DNA of 64,000 bases, from positions 434,001 through 498,000 of the forward strand of contig CAJJDP010000018.1 in assembly GCA_905182995.1 (NCBI GenBank). The letters are read 5' to 3'. Below, piece after piece: positions 13,089 through 25,664 of the stretch (positions are counted from its first letter, which is position 1; every line of letters begins with the position of its first letter). The DNA comes from Paramecium octaurelia. Its lineage: Eukaryota; Ciliophora; Oligohymenophorea; Peniculida; Parameciidae. A model generated the notes under the pieces. That model had not been told where the DNA came from and searched no databases. It saw only the letters and a program-made list of their open reading frames with translations. The translations under genes and the position numbers were made by a program.

Positions 13089-14636
13089 TCATAATTATTA
13101 CATTAGTTTAACAAAGTTTTCTTTGTTAATCATTCCTTACTAATCAGAATCACATTTTTTTAGTACTTCTTCCCAATGGGTTTCATCAATTATTATTCCA
13201 CCCAAAACATCCTCTAAATTCTACTTTTTGATAAGACCATCATTATCTATATCAAATTAATTAAAGGCTTCCTCCAATTTGTGAGTTTTCTCCGATAATT
13301 CCTATCTGATCATTATACTCAGAAAGGCATTGTATTCTATAGATCCAGTTTTATTGAAATCACATTGCTCCATGATTCTATCTACTTATTTCTCAATCTC
13401 AGTCTCATCTAACTTTGATTGTTTTAACCCAAAGATCAAATCTTCTCTATTTATTTTACCATCTCCATCCTTATCCAAAGATTGAAAATTTTCTAAGATC
13501 TTCGCCTTGTCTTCAGGGGTTAGAACTTAAAAGGTTATAAATTGACGAATTAATTCTTATATAATATGAGATTACTAAAAATAGATTTTAAATTAATTAC
13601 ATAAAATTGTTATAACCGAGTTAAAGCTCTTGAATCTATTGTGTTAGTGATATGTCCTTGAAGCCAAGGATCCGTATATGCTTACTCTGCTGAGATTCTC
13701 TTCTCTGGATTGTAAGTCATAAGTTTTTTGACAAATGACTTGGCTTCTGGGGATATATTAGCCCAATCATTCTTATCGAAACTCCACCTATTAGCTTCAA
13801 TCATCATCTGTGTAATCCTTGCATCATTTCCATTAAAGGGGAGATACCCGCACAGTAATGTATACAGAATCACTCCGCAAGACCATATGTCGCATTTTTC
13901 AGTGTATTATTATTTAAAGACTTCTGGGGCAGTGTAATGGGGCTATAAATGTAAAACTTATTTAATTACAGTTCCTAATTTAGATGTAAGGTATTTCTCT
14001 TGGATGATTTTCCTGGAGGTTCCAAAATCAATAACTTTCAAAACCGGTTTTTCTGAATCTGTATTCAGCATAAGATTTTCTAATTTTAAATCTCGATGAA
14101 CTATCTTAGATTTATGGCAGTATTGCAGGGCTGATAGAAGTTATCTCATATAGAATGCGGCTTCGGCTTCTGAAAAGGTATTTTGTGCCTGTATTTTTTT
14201 AATAAGTTCGCCCCCTTGGATAAGTCTAAAATTAATGATATAGCTTATACTCAGTGATTAAATAATAGTTTTAGGTATCCTCAAATAGTTCAAAAAGTTT
14301 AACGATGTTTGGATGGTCTAATTTTCGAAGTATGTTAACTTCTGCAAACATTTTATCCTTCTCTTCATTTATTATCTTTTTTTTAGCCAAAGTTTTTAAC
14401 GCTCTAATTTGTCCACTCTGCTTGTGGGTCGCTTTAATTACTTATCCAAAGGCTCCCACTCCAAGAACATCACCCAAAATGTAGTAATTGTCAATCTACC
14501 CATTTTTTAAATTGATGTAAAGATCAGTTCCATATTTAAAACTGTTACCAGTATGCCTACGGCCTGGACTGCTTGGCCAATGCTTTGGTTTTAAGGCCAA
14601 ATCATCCTTCTGTTTCTTCGATGCACATATTCCCAT
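13089..14636 (-). CDS. Calcium-dependent protein kinase, CDPK (489 aa)
   Basis: ATG 14636, introns of 25, 27 and 26 nt, stop 13089-13091; 490 codons. Order: acylation-type N-terminus MGICASKK, kinase domain (residues about 65-330) with IVHRDLKLENLM, VIDFGTS and PHYTAPEV, then four EF-hands. The first EF-hand to appear as classical is DKDGDGKINRED (about residue 356); the last, DSDQQGMINKEN, has Asn at position 12 and is degenerate. Such kinases are switched on by Ca2+ binding to the EF-hands, without calmodulin. The G in DFG is followed by T-S. Probably membrane anchored through Gly2/Cys4. Confidence 0.93.
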
Positions 14637-14671
14637 TTTGTAAAAAATTAATTTATAATACGCATTATTAA

Positions 14672-16664
14672 TCATTTTTATTGGCTTTTACGCTATGTTT
14701 TTCTAAGGGTAGAATCTAGTTCTCTTTTTCTAATTCTGAGATCCTTTGGAGTGACTTCGACTAATTCATCGTCTCTAATATAAGCAATGATGTCTTCTAG
14801 AGTGAAAATCTTAGGAGGAAACAAACTGATCTTTTCATCAGCTAACACTGTTCTAACATTAGTTAATTTCTTTTCTCTGATTGGATTGACTTCGATATCT
14901 TATTCTAATTTGTGTTCTCCGATAACTTAGCCAACGTAAACTTTGGATCCAGGTTTGACAAACAATGGTCCGAATTTTTGAATATCTTCAAGAGCATAAC
15001 CTTGACAAACTCCTGCAGCCATCGAGATAATAGCTCCCTTTAAATTCTTTTTCAAGGTTCCTCTATATTCTTAGTAGCCTAAAAATTGTTGTTACATGAT
15101 AGCAGTTCCTCTGGTATCATTAATTAGCTCTGCTCTCAGACCGACTAAACCTCTAGTTGGTGCTGAGAATATTAATTTAACTCTGGTTTTATCAATATTA
15201 ATGCAATCTTCATAAAGAGCCTTTCTTTATGACATTTTATCAATTAACCCAGTCATGTATTGTTAATCAATTTCGATGGTCACTTTTTCCATTGGTTCCA
15301 AGGTTTTGCCAGTATCTGGACATTTCTTAGTAACAATTTAAGGTGGTGAAACTTGCATTTCAAATCCCTCTCTTCTCATATTTTCAAGTAATATGGCCAA
15401 ATGAAGATCTCCTCTTCCTAGCAATTACACACAAGCACTGTCATCTGATTTATCTTTCACCATCACTTATAATGCAACATCACTTTATCCTTCTCTCATG
15501 AGTCTCTCCTTAATTTATTAAGCGTTGAGTTTGGATCCTTCTTTACCTGCTAAAGGTCCAGTATTCACTCCAATAGATATTGAAATCATAGGAGGATCAA
15601 TGGGAATGGATGGAATAACTTCATTTTTTCCCATTTCATTTAAAGTGTTGGTAACAATTGCATTAGTAAATCCTGCTACTTAGACAATATCTCCAGCAAC
15701 AGCTCTTGCCATTTCTAATTGTTACATTCCATATCTTCTTAGAATTTTCAACACCTTAGCAGTTTCAACCAATTTTCCTTATTAGTCAACTGCCAAGACT
15801 TTATCATTGAGTTTGATTTCTCCTTGATGAATTTTACCGATTACTATTTTGCCATAGTAAGGATGACTTTCTTATTATGAAACCAACATTTTGAAATTGC
15901 TTTCAGTTCCAATTTAGGGAGGTGGAATAGTTTCTACAATGGTTTCCAATACATCTTCTAATCCTTGCTTTTCTGCTTCCATGGACCCTTTTCTGACCCA
16001 ACCTTCTTTGCCTGAACAAAAATACAAGGGGTAGTCAAGTGATTCACTTGGCGCTTCCAAATCACAAAACAAATTGAAAATTTCATGCTCGACTTCTACT
16101 GGTCTGGCTGATGGCCTATCTACTTTGTTGATGATGACAATTGGTTTCAGATTTGATTGCAAGGCCTTTTATAAGACAAATCTAGTTTGAGCCATAGGTC
16201 CTTCAGTTGCACAAACTAATAAACATACACCATCAACCATTGACATAATTCTCTCTACTTCTCCTCCAAAATCTTAATGTCCTGGCGTATCCACTATATT
16301 TATTTTGTTCCCTCCAAAAGTAACTCCAGTTACCTTAGATAGAATGGTAATTCCCTTTTCTTTTTCCAATGCATTGCTGTCCATTGAATCATATTCATTT
16401 GCACAACCACTAGCTCGTAATAAAGCATCAACAAGAGTCTTTTCAAATAGAATCAATCATTTACTGTTTTTCCATGGTCAACATGGGCTATGATGGCCAC
16501 ATTTCTGAAAATGTCTCTTGACTCTGAATGCAAGATTTTTAATACATCCTAGAACAATCAATTAATATTAGTACATCTTTGGGAGTAACTTCTACTGCAC
16601 CTGAAAACAATCTTACAGGAACTTTGTGAAAAATAGAACTAAACTGTCTTAGTGTTCTTAGCAT
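14672..16664 (-). CDS. typA: BipA/TypA-type translational GTPase, probably mitochondrial (646 aa)
   Basis: ATG 16664, two 26-nt introns, stop 14672-14674; 647 codons. The first about 35 residues ([20 protein letters not shown]) are Arg-rich, hydroxylated and lack acids, as in a mitochondrial presequence. G1 is HVDHGKTTLVDALL (about residue 53), followed by the effector/switch block EKGITILSK, the DTPGH G3 and the INKVD G4 motifs, then domains II, III and V and the BipA C-terminal domain ([20 protein letters not shown]). BipA is an EF-G relative that acts on the ribosome in bacteria and plastids. Confidence 0.92.
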
Positions 16665-16717
16665 TAAAATTAGCACCACTAATAAATTTATTTTGCTTTT
16701 CAATCATAATACTTGAG

Positions 16718-18115
16718 ATGATTTATATATATATATATTGCATTATATAAATTATTTAATCATTTTAACAGAAAGTATGCTTTGGAAATAATTCTCAAGG
16801 AGATCTATTTCACCATAGAATAAGGAGAACTTAAATTAACAGGTTGTACATATTTTGTTATCAAAGAGGTTATAACTAGAAGGAGAGATAGCAAAATTTC
16901 AAATCGATACCATGACAACTCGTCCTAACTCACCATCATTGAAAATTACCAAATACCAAAATAACCAAAGTTGAAAGCACCTGATCCCCTTTTTGACGAG
17001 ACTCTATGGAAATGCAATTCATAAGATTTAACTTTAAAACTATTCAAAGAATCTATAATCGACAGAACAGCAGCATTTAAAGAAATATATATGGTTGGTA
17101 AATAAATTGGATCTGGCTCCTACGCCAGTGTCAGATTATGTGCAGACAAATTAACCCTCAAATCTTATGCTCTTAAAATTTACAATAAATCTGCCATCTC
17201 TTCTAGTCGTTAAAAGTCCATTCTTCGTGAAATTCGCATACTGCAAATGATCAAACATCCAAATATCATTAATATTTACAATGTAATCGAAACAAACAAT
17301 CATATCAATTTACTCCTGGAGTATATAGATGGAAAATAATTAAACACTTTAAAAGGATATAATTTAAAATAAGCATTATATTAAATAGCATCAGCACTCA
17401 ATTATTTGCACGCTCGACACATTACTCATAGAGATGTCAAAATCGAGAACATTCTGTACTCCGATGGCCAAGTCAAATTGATTGATTTTGGCTTCTCTAC
17501 TCTGTTTTCCAACTCAACCAAAAAGAAGATCTATTGCGGCACTCCTAGTTATATGGCCCCAGAAATTGTTACTAAGCAATATTACAAAGGTCCTCCTGCT
17601 GATATTTGGGCCTTTGGGATTGTCATCTTCTACTTAACTCAAGGCTACTTCCCATTCAAAGGCTAAAACGATAAAGAATTATTCCAATTGATTATGCAAT
17701 GTAACATCAATTTCAATTCCATCACTGATGTCTATCTGCAAGATCTGTTGTATTAAATGCTACAGTTCGATCCTGAAGATCGTATTTCAGCAGCTGAAGT
17801 AAATTTATATTCTATACTTAGATTCTCTTGCACCCCTGGTTTCTAGAATACATAAAACCTATTAAGGTTAATAGTAAATCTCAAAAATCTAGCTGTTCAA
17901 AACTCAATTCACCCAAATAAATCAATCCTTATTAGTAATATCAGTCCACTGTTAAGAAAAACGATAAGGCCTCCATAGAATATTAACTAGATCATTCACA
18001 AGTGAGAAAAGGCATAGTTCAATCATACATGAGTTCTGTTGCTTCCACCAAATCGCCAATACTTCGAAGAAGGGATTCAGGCAATCAAACATTTGATAAA
18101 AGCAACAATTTCTGA
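16718..18115 (+). CDS. Serine/threonine protein kinase with N-terminal extension (449 aa)
   Basis: ATG 16718 with a 25-nt intron (16777-16801) and a 23-nt intron near 17799 gives 450 codons, ending at TGA 18113-18115. The Gly loop is IGSGSYASV, catalytic loop THRDVKIEN (about residue 228), then IDFGFS and CGTPSYMAPEI. The VHxK-type subdomain ADIWAFGIVIFYL is intact. Before the kinase lie about 130 residues resembling the PH-like front module of the kinase at 6846. The tail is Ser-rich. The first dozen residues are AT-repeat encoded (Ile/Tyr), so the true start may be downstream. Confidence 0.85.
16721..16740. repeat. AT dinucleotide run at a divergent start region
   Basis: An alternating TA/AT tract lies between the divergent BipA and kinase start codons. 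It is either 5' leader or the very start of the kinase ORF. Confidence 0.6.
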
Positions 18116-18193
18116 TGAAATTAGTATATATTTAAATTCATATCGTTAAAACTTCTGTTGTTTTGAAAACGAGCATGTACCAAAATGGCAGCA

Positions 18194-19786
18194 TTAATTA
18201 ATATAAATGAATAAAAATTCCATTCATAAATTATACAAATTTGTTAAGTTCCTTTTAATAATCATACGAAAGAGAGAAATACCGAAATTTCCACTTCTCA
18301 AATCGTAATCCTATTACTATAATAAGTTTCAAAAACAGAACTCAAAAAGATGAAACATAAATTGCTTAAAGCTTATAAAAATATAACTATTGTCGAGATA
18401 TGATTCAAAAAGAGGGATTCTAAAAATTTCAAAAGTTTTGTGAATTCCTCTATCTAACCATCAGAAAACCAGGAGATATCATCCTAAGAAAAGGAGACTT
18501 GGGCTAAAAGTTTTATTTGATTCTCAAGGGAACTGTTTCACTCATCTATTACAACCCCAAGAATAAAAAGGCATTGAGACTCCTCCAAGACGAAAAAGTA
18601 AGACCTTATAATCAACAATAGGATTGCACTCCTAATTACGAAGACTCAACTTTATTTTAAAGTTACGTATTCAAAGAACTCCATGTGGGTGATCACTTTG
18701 GAGATCTCGCTCTGATTGACGAAGGAATGGTGTCATCAACTATTATTTGTAAGACTGATTGCGAATTTGCTTGTATGGACAAATAGCATTTTTGGAAATT
18801 TGTTGGGAAACACATTTCTTTGCTTGACAAAATAAAATTGCTTAAACAATGCTCTCTCTTTGAAGTTTGGACAGACAGTGAACTCAGGGCTTTAAGTTTT
18901 GAATTTCACTTTAAAACATTTCATCATAATCAAATCATATTTTCATAAGGATCTGAGAATGTTTCAATTTATGTGGTTTCATCTGGATTTGCTGAATTAA
19001 TGATGATTAAAAATGGGCAACAGTATCTGATATCTAGAATTGATTATGGCTAAGCATTTGGAGATGATTTGCAAATTAATTAAAGCACAGTAAAATGTGG
19101 ATCTCCCAAATTGGAGGTTTATGCTATTTAAAAATGTAGTCAATTATTTAATTGTAGAAATTATTTATAGATTCTTGGAGCAAAGAATAGAACTTAAACA
19201 TTTCTATGAAGAATAATCAATTTAAAAACGGATTTGGAGAACCAAAAGATTGGAATAATTAATAAAAATGGAATAGCTTAGACAATAAAAGGAATTAAAT
19301 TCAAAAAAGTCCAATTGCGCTCAAAATGATACTTAATAATTACTTAATACGATCAAAGAATCTAAAACTGTCTCTGTTTAAACTAGTTCTATCAGAAGGA
19401 TATCGAATTATGTAGACAACTTAGATTTTGAGTAGAAATAACAATAGAACAGACAAATATTAATCAAATTCAATAAAATCTCCCCTAATCAAAGTGTGGA
19501 ATATTTGGAAATAAATTAATAAAGGAAATCAAGCCAAAAAAAAAAGAAGGAATAACAAGAGTAGAATTAGATTATGTCCTCAGTATCCAAATTGTTATAA
19601 GAGTATCGATCCATTGTTCATTCTTCCAAACTCCAAAAGATTAAATCTTCCAGGAGTTTAAGTCAAAATTAATAGGTGTCTTCTTTGTACTCTCCTAAAT
19701 CAAGTAATGCCACTACGGGAATTAATTTCTTTATTACTCCTAGAAGAAGACAATTTTTAATATAAGGTATACCATTATAAAAATGA
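18194..19786 (+). CDS. Cyclic nucleotide-binding domain protein (513 aa)
   Basis: ATG 18194 to TGA 19784-19786; a 29-nt intron near 18263 and a 22-nt intron near 19136 give 514 codons. Two cyclic nucleotide-binding folds appear in tandem: the first has RKPGDIILRKGDLGQKFYLILKG and HVGDHFGDLALIDEG, the second HHNQIIFSQGSENVSIYVV and YGQAFGDD. The phosphate-binding R of the canonical F-G-E-x-A-L-x(n)-R-A-A cassette is not obvious in the first, so ligand binding is uncertain. The C-terminal half is Gln/Lys/Ser-rich coil. No kinase domain is attached. Confidence 0.8.
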
Positions 19787-19799
19787 TTATATAATAATA

Positions 19800-20952
19800 A
19801 TGTCATAAAGTGATGAGAATGATTAATTCCAACAAATATTAAATTCATTGGAGATAAGCAAACGAAAGATGAGCATTTCTGTGCATCAGTCCAAGCTTTT
19901 GGAAGAATCAAAAAGTTTATTATTCCCAATATCCTTTATTAGAATAATAGAGCAGAAGATTTACTATGGAGCTACCTAAAAATATTGAAGCATCCCAATC
20001 TCAAAAAGAGAGGATCATCACCAATCATCTTTTGAAAGATTTGGCCCCCTTAGATAAATAGAATGATGAAAATCTGAAGACTCCTATAGTTCCATCTTCA
20101 AATAAAATAAAACTCAATAAAAAAGGAATTTTATTTTTAGGTTAAAAGCATCATAAGGACTTGAGTTTCTATTTAAAAACTATGGAGCCTTTGGATTTTT
20201 AAGAATTGTAGTAATCTAATGAATTGTTAATATAAAATGCTCTATGTGCTGGTAAGTATGTAAATGATTATGGACTATTTTGTGTCTTAAAAGAAGCATT
20301 AAATAAAAAGAATATCAAGACAATTATTCAATAAGATTGTATACTTGATGAAGATGGAAACTTTGCAGACATTCCATAAAATACCAAAAACTTAAGAAAA
20401 ACTTTGGGACTCTAGGATTTGCATTATTGCAGTGGGAAAATCTCCTTGTTAAAATTTCACATCAATGGTAGATTTAATTTGACTAATTACTTATTTTGGT
20501 CAAAAGAGCTAGAGAGATTAGAGGGCATTATAAAGGAAAATCTTATTAATTAGGATTAAAAAATATTAATGATGCGAATGGAAGAAACCTATTTAGAATT
20601 CACTATTCCTGAATTCGATGATAATCAATCACCATAATTTTTATCAAAATTGAAGTAATAAAATTTAGATGTTTAAGTCTTACCATTAATTACTCATTTC
20701 ACATTTAGATTGTCTGACTTAAATCCATGGATGAATAAGGAAATAAATAAAGAATGGAAATTGTTTTCCCTTTAAAATGATCAGTAACAATGCATCGGTT
20801 ATATCGATATGAATTAGCCTACCATCTTTAATGAAATTCCTAGTCCAAAAACTCTAGCTATCAAACTTTATGGCGAAATTCATCACTATTAACTAGTCTT
20901 GTAAATGAGTGAAAAACAAGTAATGGGAATTCTACTCAGAGACAAAGCCTGA
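19800..20952 (+). CDS. Hypothetical protein (374 aa)
   Basis: ATG 19800, one 28-nt intron near 19911, TGA 20950-20952; 375 codons. It starts 13 bp after the preceding stop codon, on the same strand. The sequence is globular, mixed helix/strand, with no signal peptide or transmembrane span. Hydrophobic patches such as LPLITHFTFRLSDLNPWM suggest a beta-rich C-terminal half. I do not recognise a family. Confidence 0.7.
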
Positions 20953-21040
20953 AAATCCTTTAAATTCTTTAAAAAGTTGATTGTTTTTATAATATTTTAA
21001 AATGAAATATATCATAGGGGTTTTATATTAATTAATGAAT

Positions 21041-21794
21041 TCATTTAATAGATTTCTAGAGGGTTATTCGATTATTGAAATCCATGAAGTTTTCTTTAAA
21101 ATCTTATCTGGCTGATTGGTCCATCTCATTCATCGATGGAGTGATGTTTTCTCTAGAACTTCTATGTACAGATTTACGAGCTAATATTCTGTTTTTGATT
21201 TCATCTATCTGCATTTAAGTTTTACTGGGAGGAGCCAATTATTATCTTAACGAAGCAATTATCTAGTCTTTCTAATCAATTTCCTATTGGATTAACTATT
21301 TTTCCTCATTTATCAATTCGAAGGCTTAATTGAATTCTTCAGATTGTTTTTCTAATTAATCTCTCAATTATTCGAAATCTTGAATTAGTAATTGATTTTA
21401 ATGTTTACTCTACTGTAATTCTAATTGTAATTTTCTTATCTACTCTATAATATATTAATATTAGAGTACATTTTAACTATTTATTCTCTTCTCTTTAATC
21501 TACATCATCATATGATATATTTTAAGGAGTATATGATCCTAAATCTTAACGTACCACTTATTAGCTTCTATTAATAAATTATTATCTAGTTAATCTATCA
21601 TCTTCTACTGATTTATTCTTTTATGACTAATTTATTTATTTTTGTAGTATTTATTGTAGTCTCTAACCAGGATTGTGACTTTTATTTTATTAATACATCT
21701 CCAAATATGATGAATCTAAAATATTATCTTCTTTTAAGATGAATTTAGGTTGCCCAATAGTTTTCTTAGACATGGATGACTTGCGAGGGATCAT
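21041..21794 (-). CDS. Coiled-coil protein (242 aa)
   Basis: ATG 21794, a 25-nt intron (rc of about 21450-21474), stop 21041-21043; 243 codons. Residues about 85-185 form a Gln/Glu/Leu/Lys-rich coiled coil. The N-terminus is basic and Ser-rich (MIPRKSSMSKKT), and the C-terminus contains a basic patch RILARKSVHRSSREN. No catalytic motif. Likely cytoskeletal by composition only. Confidence 0.65.
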
Positions 21795-21844
21795 AAATTT
21801 AAAATATTTCTAATTATTTTAACGTTATATATTAATTGATCACA

Positions 21845-22374
21845 ATGTTTTTAAGAGTGTATTTGAAAATGCACATATTCCAAATGTCCCAGGTAATACA
21901 TAAGCAAAAAATCTTTCACTTCTCAAGATATTGAAATTAAAGAATATCACCCAATAACAAACCAACCACAAAATAGTCAATTGCCCAAAGAACTTTGATC
22001 TTCATATAGTACATATACGATACCCGAATAAATACATTAACGAACTCAAAATCCCTAAAATTGAGATAGCTTCTCTTATGAAATCAATTCTATTCAATAC
22101 TTATAATAATGGATTAAACAATCTTGCATTTTCTCTTGACATTCTTTCAAATCTTTCTTAAGACCAAGGATCAAATAACAGCTATATACTTATTGCTTAG
22201 ACAGTTGTAAATATTAACAATTAAATGAGAAGGTGCTATGTCTTCATATAAAAAAATTAATTAATATATATCTAATTTGACAAAAAATAACTCACTTAAA
22301 AGGTTAGATATAAAAAATTCTGTGCTATCCAGATGCTTTACGATGGTGATTAGAATATCCTAGCCTCCATATGA
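21845..22374 (+). CDS. Hypothetical protein, in-frame TGA near the 3' end
   Basis: ATG 21845, a 35-nt intron (21893-21927), then an open frame to TGA 22372-22374 (about 164 aa). Directly after this TGA the same frame stays protein-like for another 16 codons to 22425 (PQKTLEILTQNIKKN). It is therefore unclear whether the TGA is the true stop, sits in an intron I could not define, or is a nonsense change in a decaying gene. The start lies 50 bp from the divergent coiled-coil gene. No domain is recognised. Confidence 0.4.
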
Positions 22375-22606
22375 CCTTAAAAGACACTTGAAATTTTAAC
22401 CCAAAATATAAAGAAGAATAAGTGAACATATCCTAATATTTTTTTTAGTTCGCTTATGATCTTTCTAAATAGCTATCTTTTGTCAAATCCTAAATAATAT
22501 CAACACAAAATATCCTTGTTATTGTCAAGATTGAGATTGTTTGAGAATGGCTTTTGTACAGTAATTAATTCTTAAAGAATAATAATTAAAAATAAAAAAA
22601 TAAAAA

Positions 22607-24292
22607 ATGGCTTAAACTCATTAATTGAAGAACATCTATGAAGAAATCCCGAAGGAATAAAAGCTAGATAAAACTACACAACTATTTGATGAGAAAGATA
22701 AATTGATTCGTGGCTGTTAGAAACAATTAAGATTTAATAGTAAGGAGATACTAATTATTAACTATTCTGATTCTATATAATCAGAGATTTTGGATAATAG
22801 TTCTAGATATTATGTACAGATTCATATTACACAAAATCGTAGTAATTATGTTATGACAACTCAGTTTAAATTAAGTAATAGAATTAGAAAATAATTCAAA
22901 TAATTGAGAAATTATCTATTAAACAATGAAGATTAAAATACTTAATTTTTCTTAAGAAATGATAATTTGTATATTTAATACAAATAAATAAAATGGGGAG
23001 TATCTGAAAATTATATTTATTCTAACGAATTTTAAAAAGAAATACGAGCATTTATTTCTAGAATTGACCTTCAAAAAATAAAGTATAGACTATTCTAAGG
23101 AGAAGCGAAATTAAATAGGGATTAAGATTGGATAAAAAATGAATTACATAAAATGGAATTTTAAAGTCCGATGATGTTTAGGAATTTCAATGCTTTGGAC
23201 CAAAAATACAAATAATGCTAGCCCTTTATATTTATTAATGTATTAAAGGAGGAGTAGGATAATTAAATTCTATTTTAAATTTTCTATGAGAATAATTTAT
23301 ATAAGAGGAAATACAATAAGAAATTTACATTTGAATTGAATTAAGAATCAATGCACTCTTTTAGTCAATTATAACAATAAATTAACGGATTTCTTTTTTA
23401 ATTATCGCCTAAATAATAAAAAATATTGAAGAAAATATTTATTCAATTGGGATTTGATATTAAAAAGAAAATTTGCTATTAATTTGATTAAAAAACAGAG
23501 GATTTAAATAAGAAGATTTAAGGAGAGGAATTTTAGAATCTTTCTATTAAAAAGTAAAAGAAATTAATCGAGAGTGTCTGCATAATTTATTGTCTTTAAG
23601 AACATTCTGTTCTCAACCAGAATTATTTCAATGAAAATGTTTTTTAAGTTGATAGTAAAGGCAAACTTAAAATTAATTTCCTCTAATCAAATGAGCTAAT
23701 TAAGTTGAAAAAAGATTAGTAGAATTAAATTTTTTAGAAATGCATACAAAATAAACTTCATCATTTAATAGAATTAATTAGCTTTGTAGTATAAATCAAT
23801 CAAAACAAATAATTGTCTGAAACAGATAGTGAGAATTTAGTTAAGCTCAATCAAATAGTTTAATATAGTTCATTCACAGAAAAGTTATAAATTTCTTAGG
23901 TATTATTTGTGCTGGACTAAATAACATTTTGCTAGAAGAAAAATTAACAAAGTAGCTATTGATAAAAATACTGCAATTATCATTAAACTGTTAATTAAAA
24001 TTGCTTTAGATAAGATAAATTAGAAATGATATTCTTCCTAATTGATTATGAATGTATATGGAAAGCAATTTTATGATTACATTTTACGAATATATTAACG
24101 TTTTGCTGAATCTTGTTTGAGACGAGCATTATGACATATTTAATCAAATAAATAAATTTTTTTTCTACTCAGCATTTCTACAGGAATTGTAGTTAATATA
24201 AAAAATATATATTATTTTTAAAGTATATACTAATCAATCTGATTAATTTGAAGAACGATTAAATTTGTTAAGTTTTTTGAATGTTCTAAGAT
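22607..24292 (+). pseudogene. Hypothetical gene, long ORF with a disrupted 3' part
   Basis: An uninterrupted frame runs from ATG 22607 to TGA 23960-23962 (451 aa), rich in Gln, Asn, Ile and Lys, with no recognisable domain. Beyond the TGA the same frame remains protein-like to about 24078 (a run ending ECIWKAIL), then an overlapping frame continues with one more in-frame TGA near 24118. Thus either the protein ends at 23962 and the rest is chance, or the 3' part has picked up two nonsense codons and a frameshift. The tail meets the casein kinase gene on the other strand. Confidence 0.35.
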
Positions 24293-25664
24293 TCAAATAA
24301 ATGTTTACATATTCTGCATTGAATTTGCTTACATGATTTTTAATTGCAATGGGTAATCTTCAAAATTTTCATCCATTTATTCATTAAATATTGATTCTTA
24401 ATTGGATATAAACTCTATAGAAACCATTCTCTTTAAAACAGAATTAGATTTCTTATTCATTTAAGATGGTAAGTACTTCAATCTCAGTGAACTGTGCGAA
24501 CCCATAAAAAAAGAATTATTAGAAGAACTAGTTAAATGACGGACTTCTCCTCTATTTAATTTGGTATCTGGGGGAGCTAATAAATTCTTTTGAGATTAAG
24601 GACTATTTTCTAATAAGGAAATTACATGGAGTTATCAAAGAGTGACCAAATAACTTGATTTGATATTTTGGATGTGCAATTAGCTAATTATTTTGGTGAA
24701 TTTTATTCCTTTTTATCCTATGATAATTTTGATTCTGATAACTTTTTACTAAGTTTGACACCTTCATTCCAATCATAATAGCCATCTAATTTAATATTAT
24801 TATTTTCAGCTGCTTCTTCAATTAAATTTTTGATATATTCATAATCAGGTTGTTCCTCAAATTTTAATTTTCTAATATATGACAAGGCTTTAATTAATTC
24901 TGGTAATTTATTTCCAATTAACTCTTATAATGGAATTGTTTGTTTCATTTCTCCCACTAGACGGTTTCTCTCGGAATCTTCCACAGGCATATTTTACCAT
25001 GGAAGATTGCCTCTTAAAAAATAGATTATCACATAAATAAGAGACTCTAAATCATCTTTTCTACCTAATTCATATCCTTTATGAGCAGCAATTGATGCAT
25101 ATCTTGTTGTGCCAATAAAGTCTTTGTCTTCTCTGAAAGGTCTTTAAGGAACTTAGTTAAGAACAATATTTACATATGATCAGCTTCAAAATATATCTTA
25201 CTTATGCCAAAGTCGACTATGTATATTTAATCTAATTCTTTAGACATCATAATATTCTCTGGTTTCAAATCTCTATGTATTATAAATTTTTTGTGAATAT
25301 TTTTCAAAATTTCCAAACAATCACAACAAACTTGCAAACAACATTTCAATGAAAATTTCCGATATTATTTAAAATAATAAGCCAAGTCCTTGCCCAATAA
25401 TTCTATCGCCATTAATTATATTTATCCATCAATACCGTGCCATATCAACTTTGGGATACCAATAACATTATCCAACTATATTAGCATGGCTATTTCTTTT
25501 TCTAAGGTCTTAGACTCTTCATACTCTTCTTTTTCTGCCTTCAAAGCACATTCGGTATTTGTTGCTCTATCAAGCACCAAATATACAATTCCAAATGAGC
25601 CCTGGGATAATTTTTTCTTGAATATGAATCTATTACCAAATATTTTTGGACTATTTAAACTCAT
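24293..25664 (-). CDS. Casein kinase 1 family protein kinase
   Basis: ATG 25664, stop 24293-24295. The Gly loop is [12 protein letters not shown], the lysine sits in CALKAEKEE, and the catalytic and metal motifs are [11 protein letters not shown] and [23 protein letters not shown] and [18 protein letters not shown] are diagnostic for CK1 (the APE motif replaced). A 23-nt intron near 24615 joins the kinase domain to a Ser/Asn/Lys-rich tail of about 110 residues. One more intron of length 2 mod 3 is needed after VDFGISK; the best candidate I found is unusually long (about 50 nt), so that joint is uncertain. Confidence 0.88.

Noticed and set aside
12900-13130. CDPK reading straight into the SIMPL gene without a stop
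   Set aside because: A transcription slip in my first reading; with the codons aligned correctly the CDPK ends at TGA (minus strand, 13089-13091).
24337-24539. Plus-strand ORF continuing the gene at 22607
   Set aside because: The minus-strand reading gives a clean casein kinase tail after a 23-nt intron; the plus frame is its shadow.
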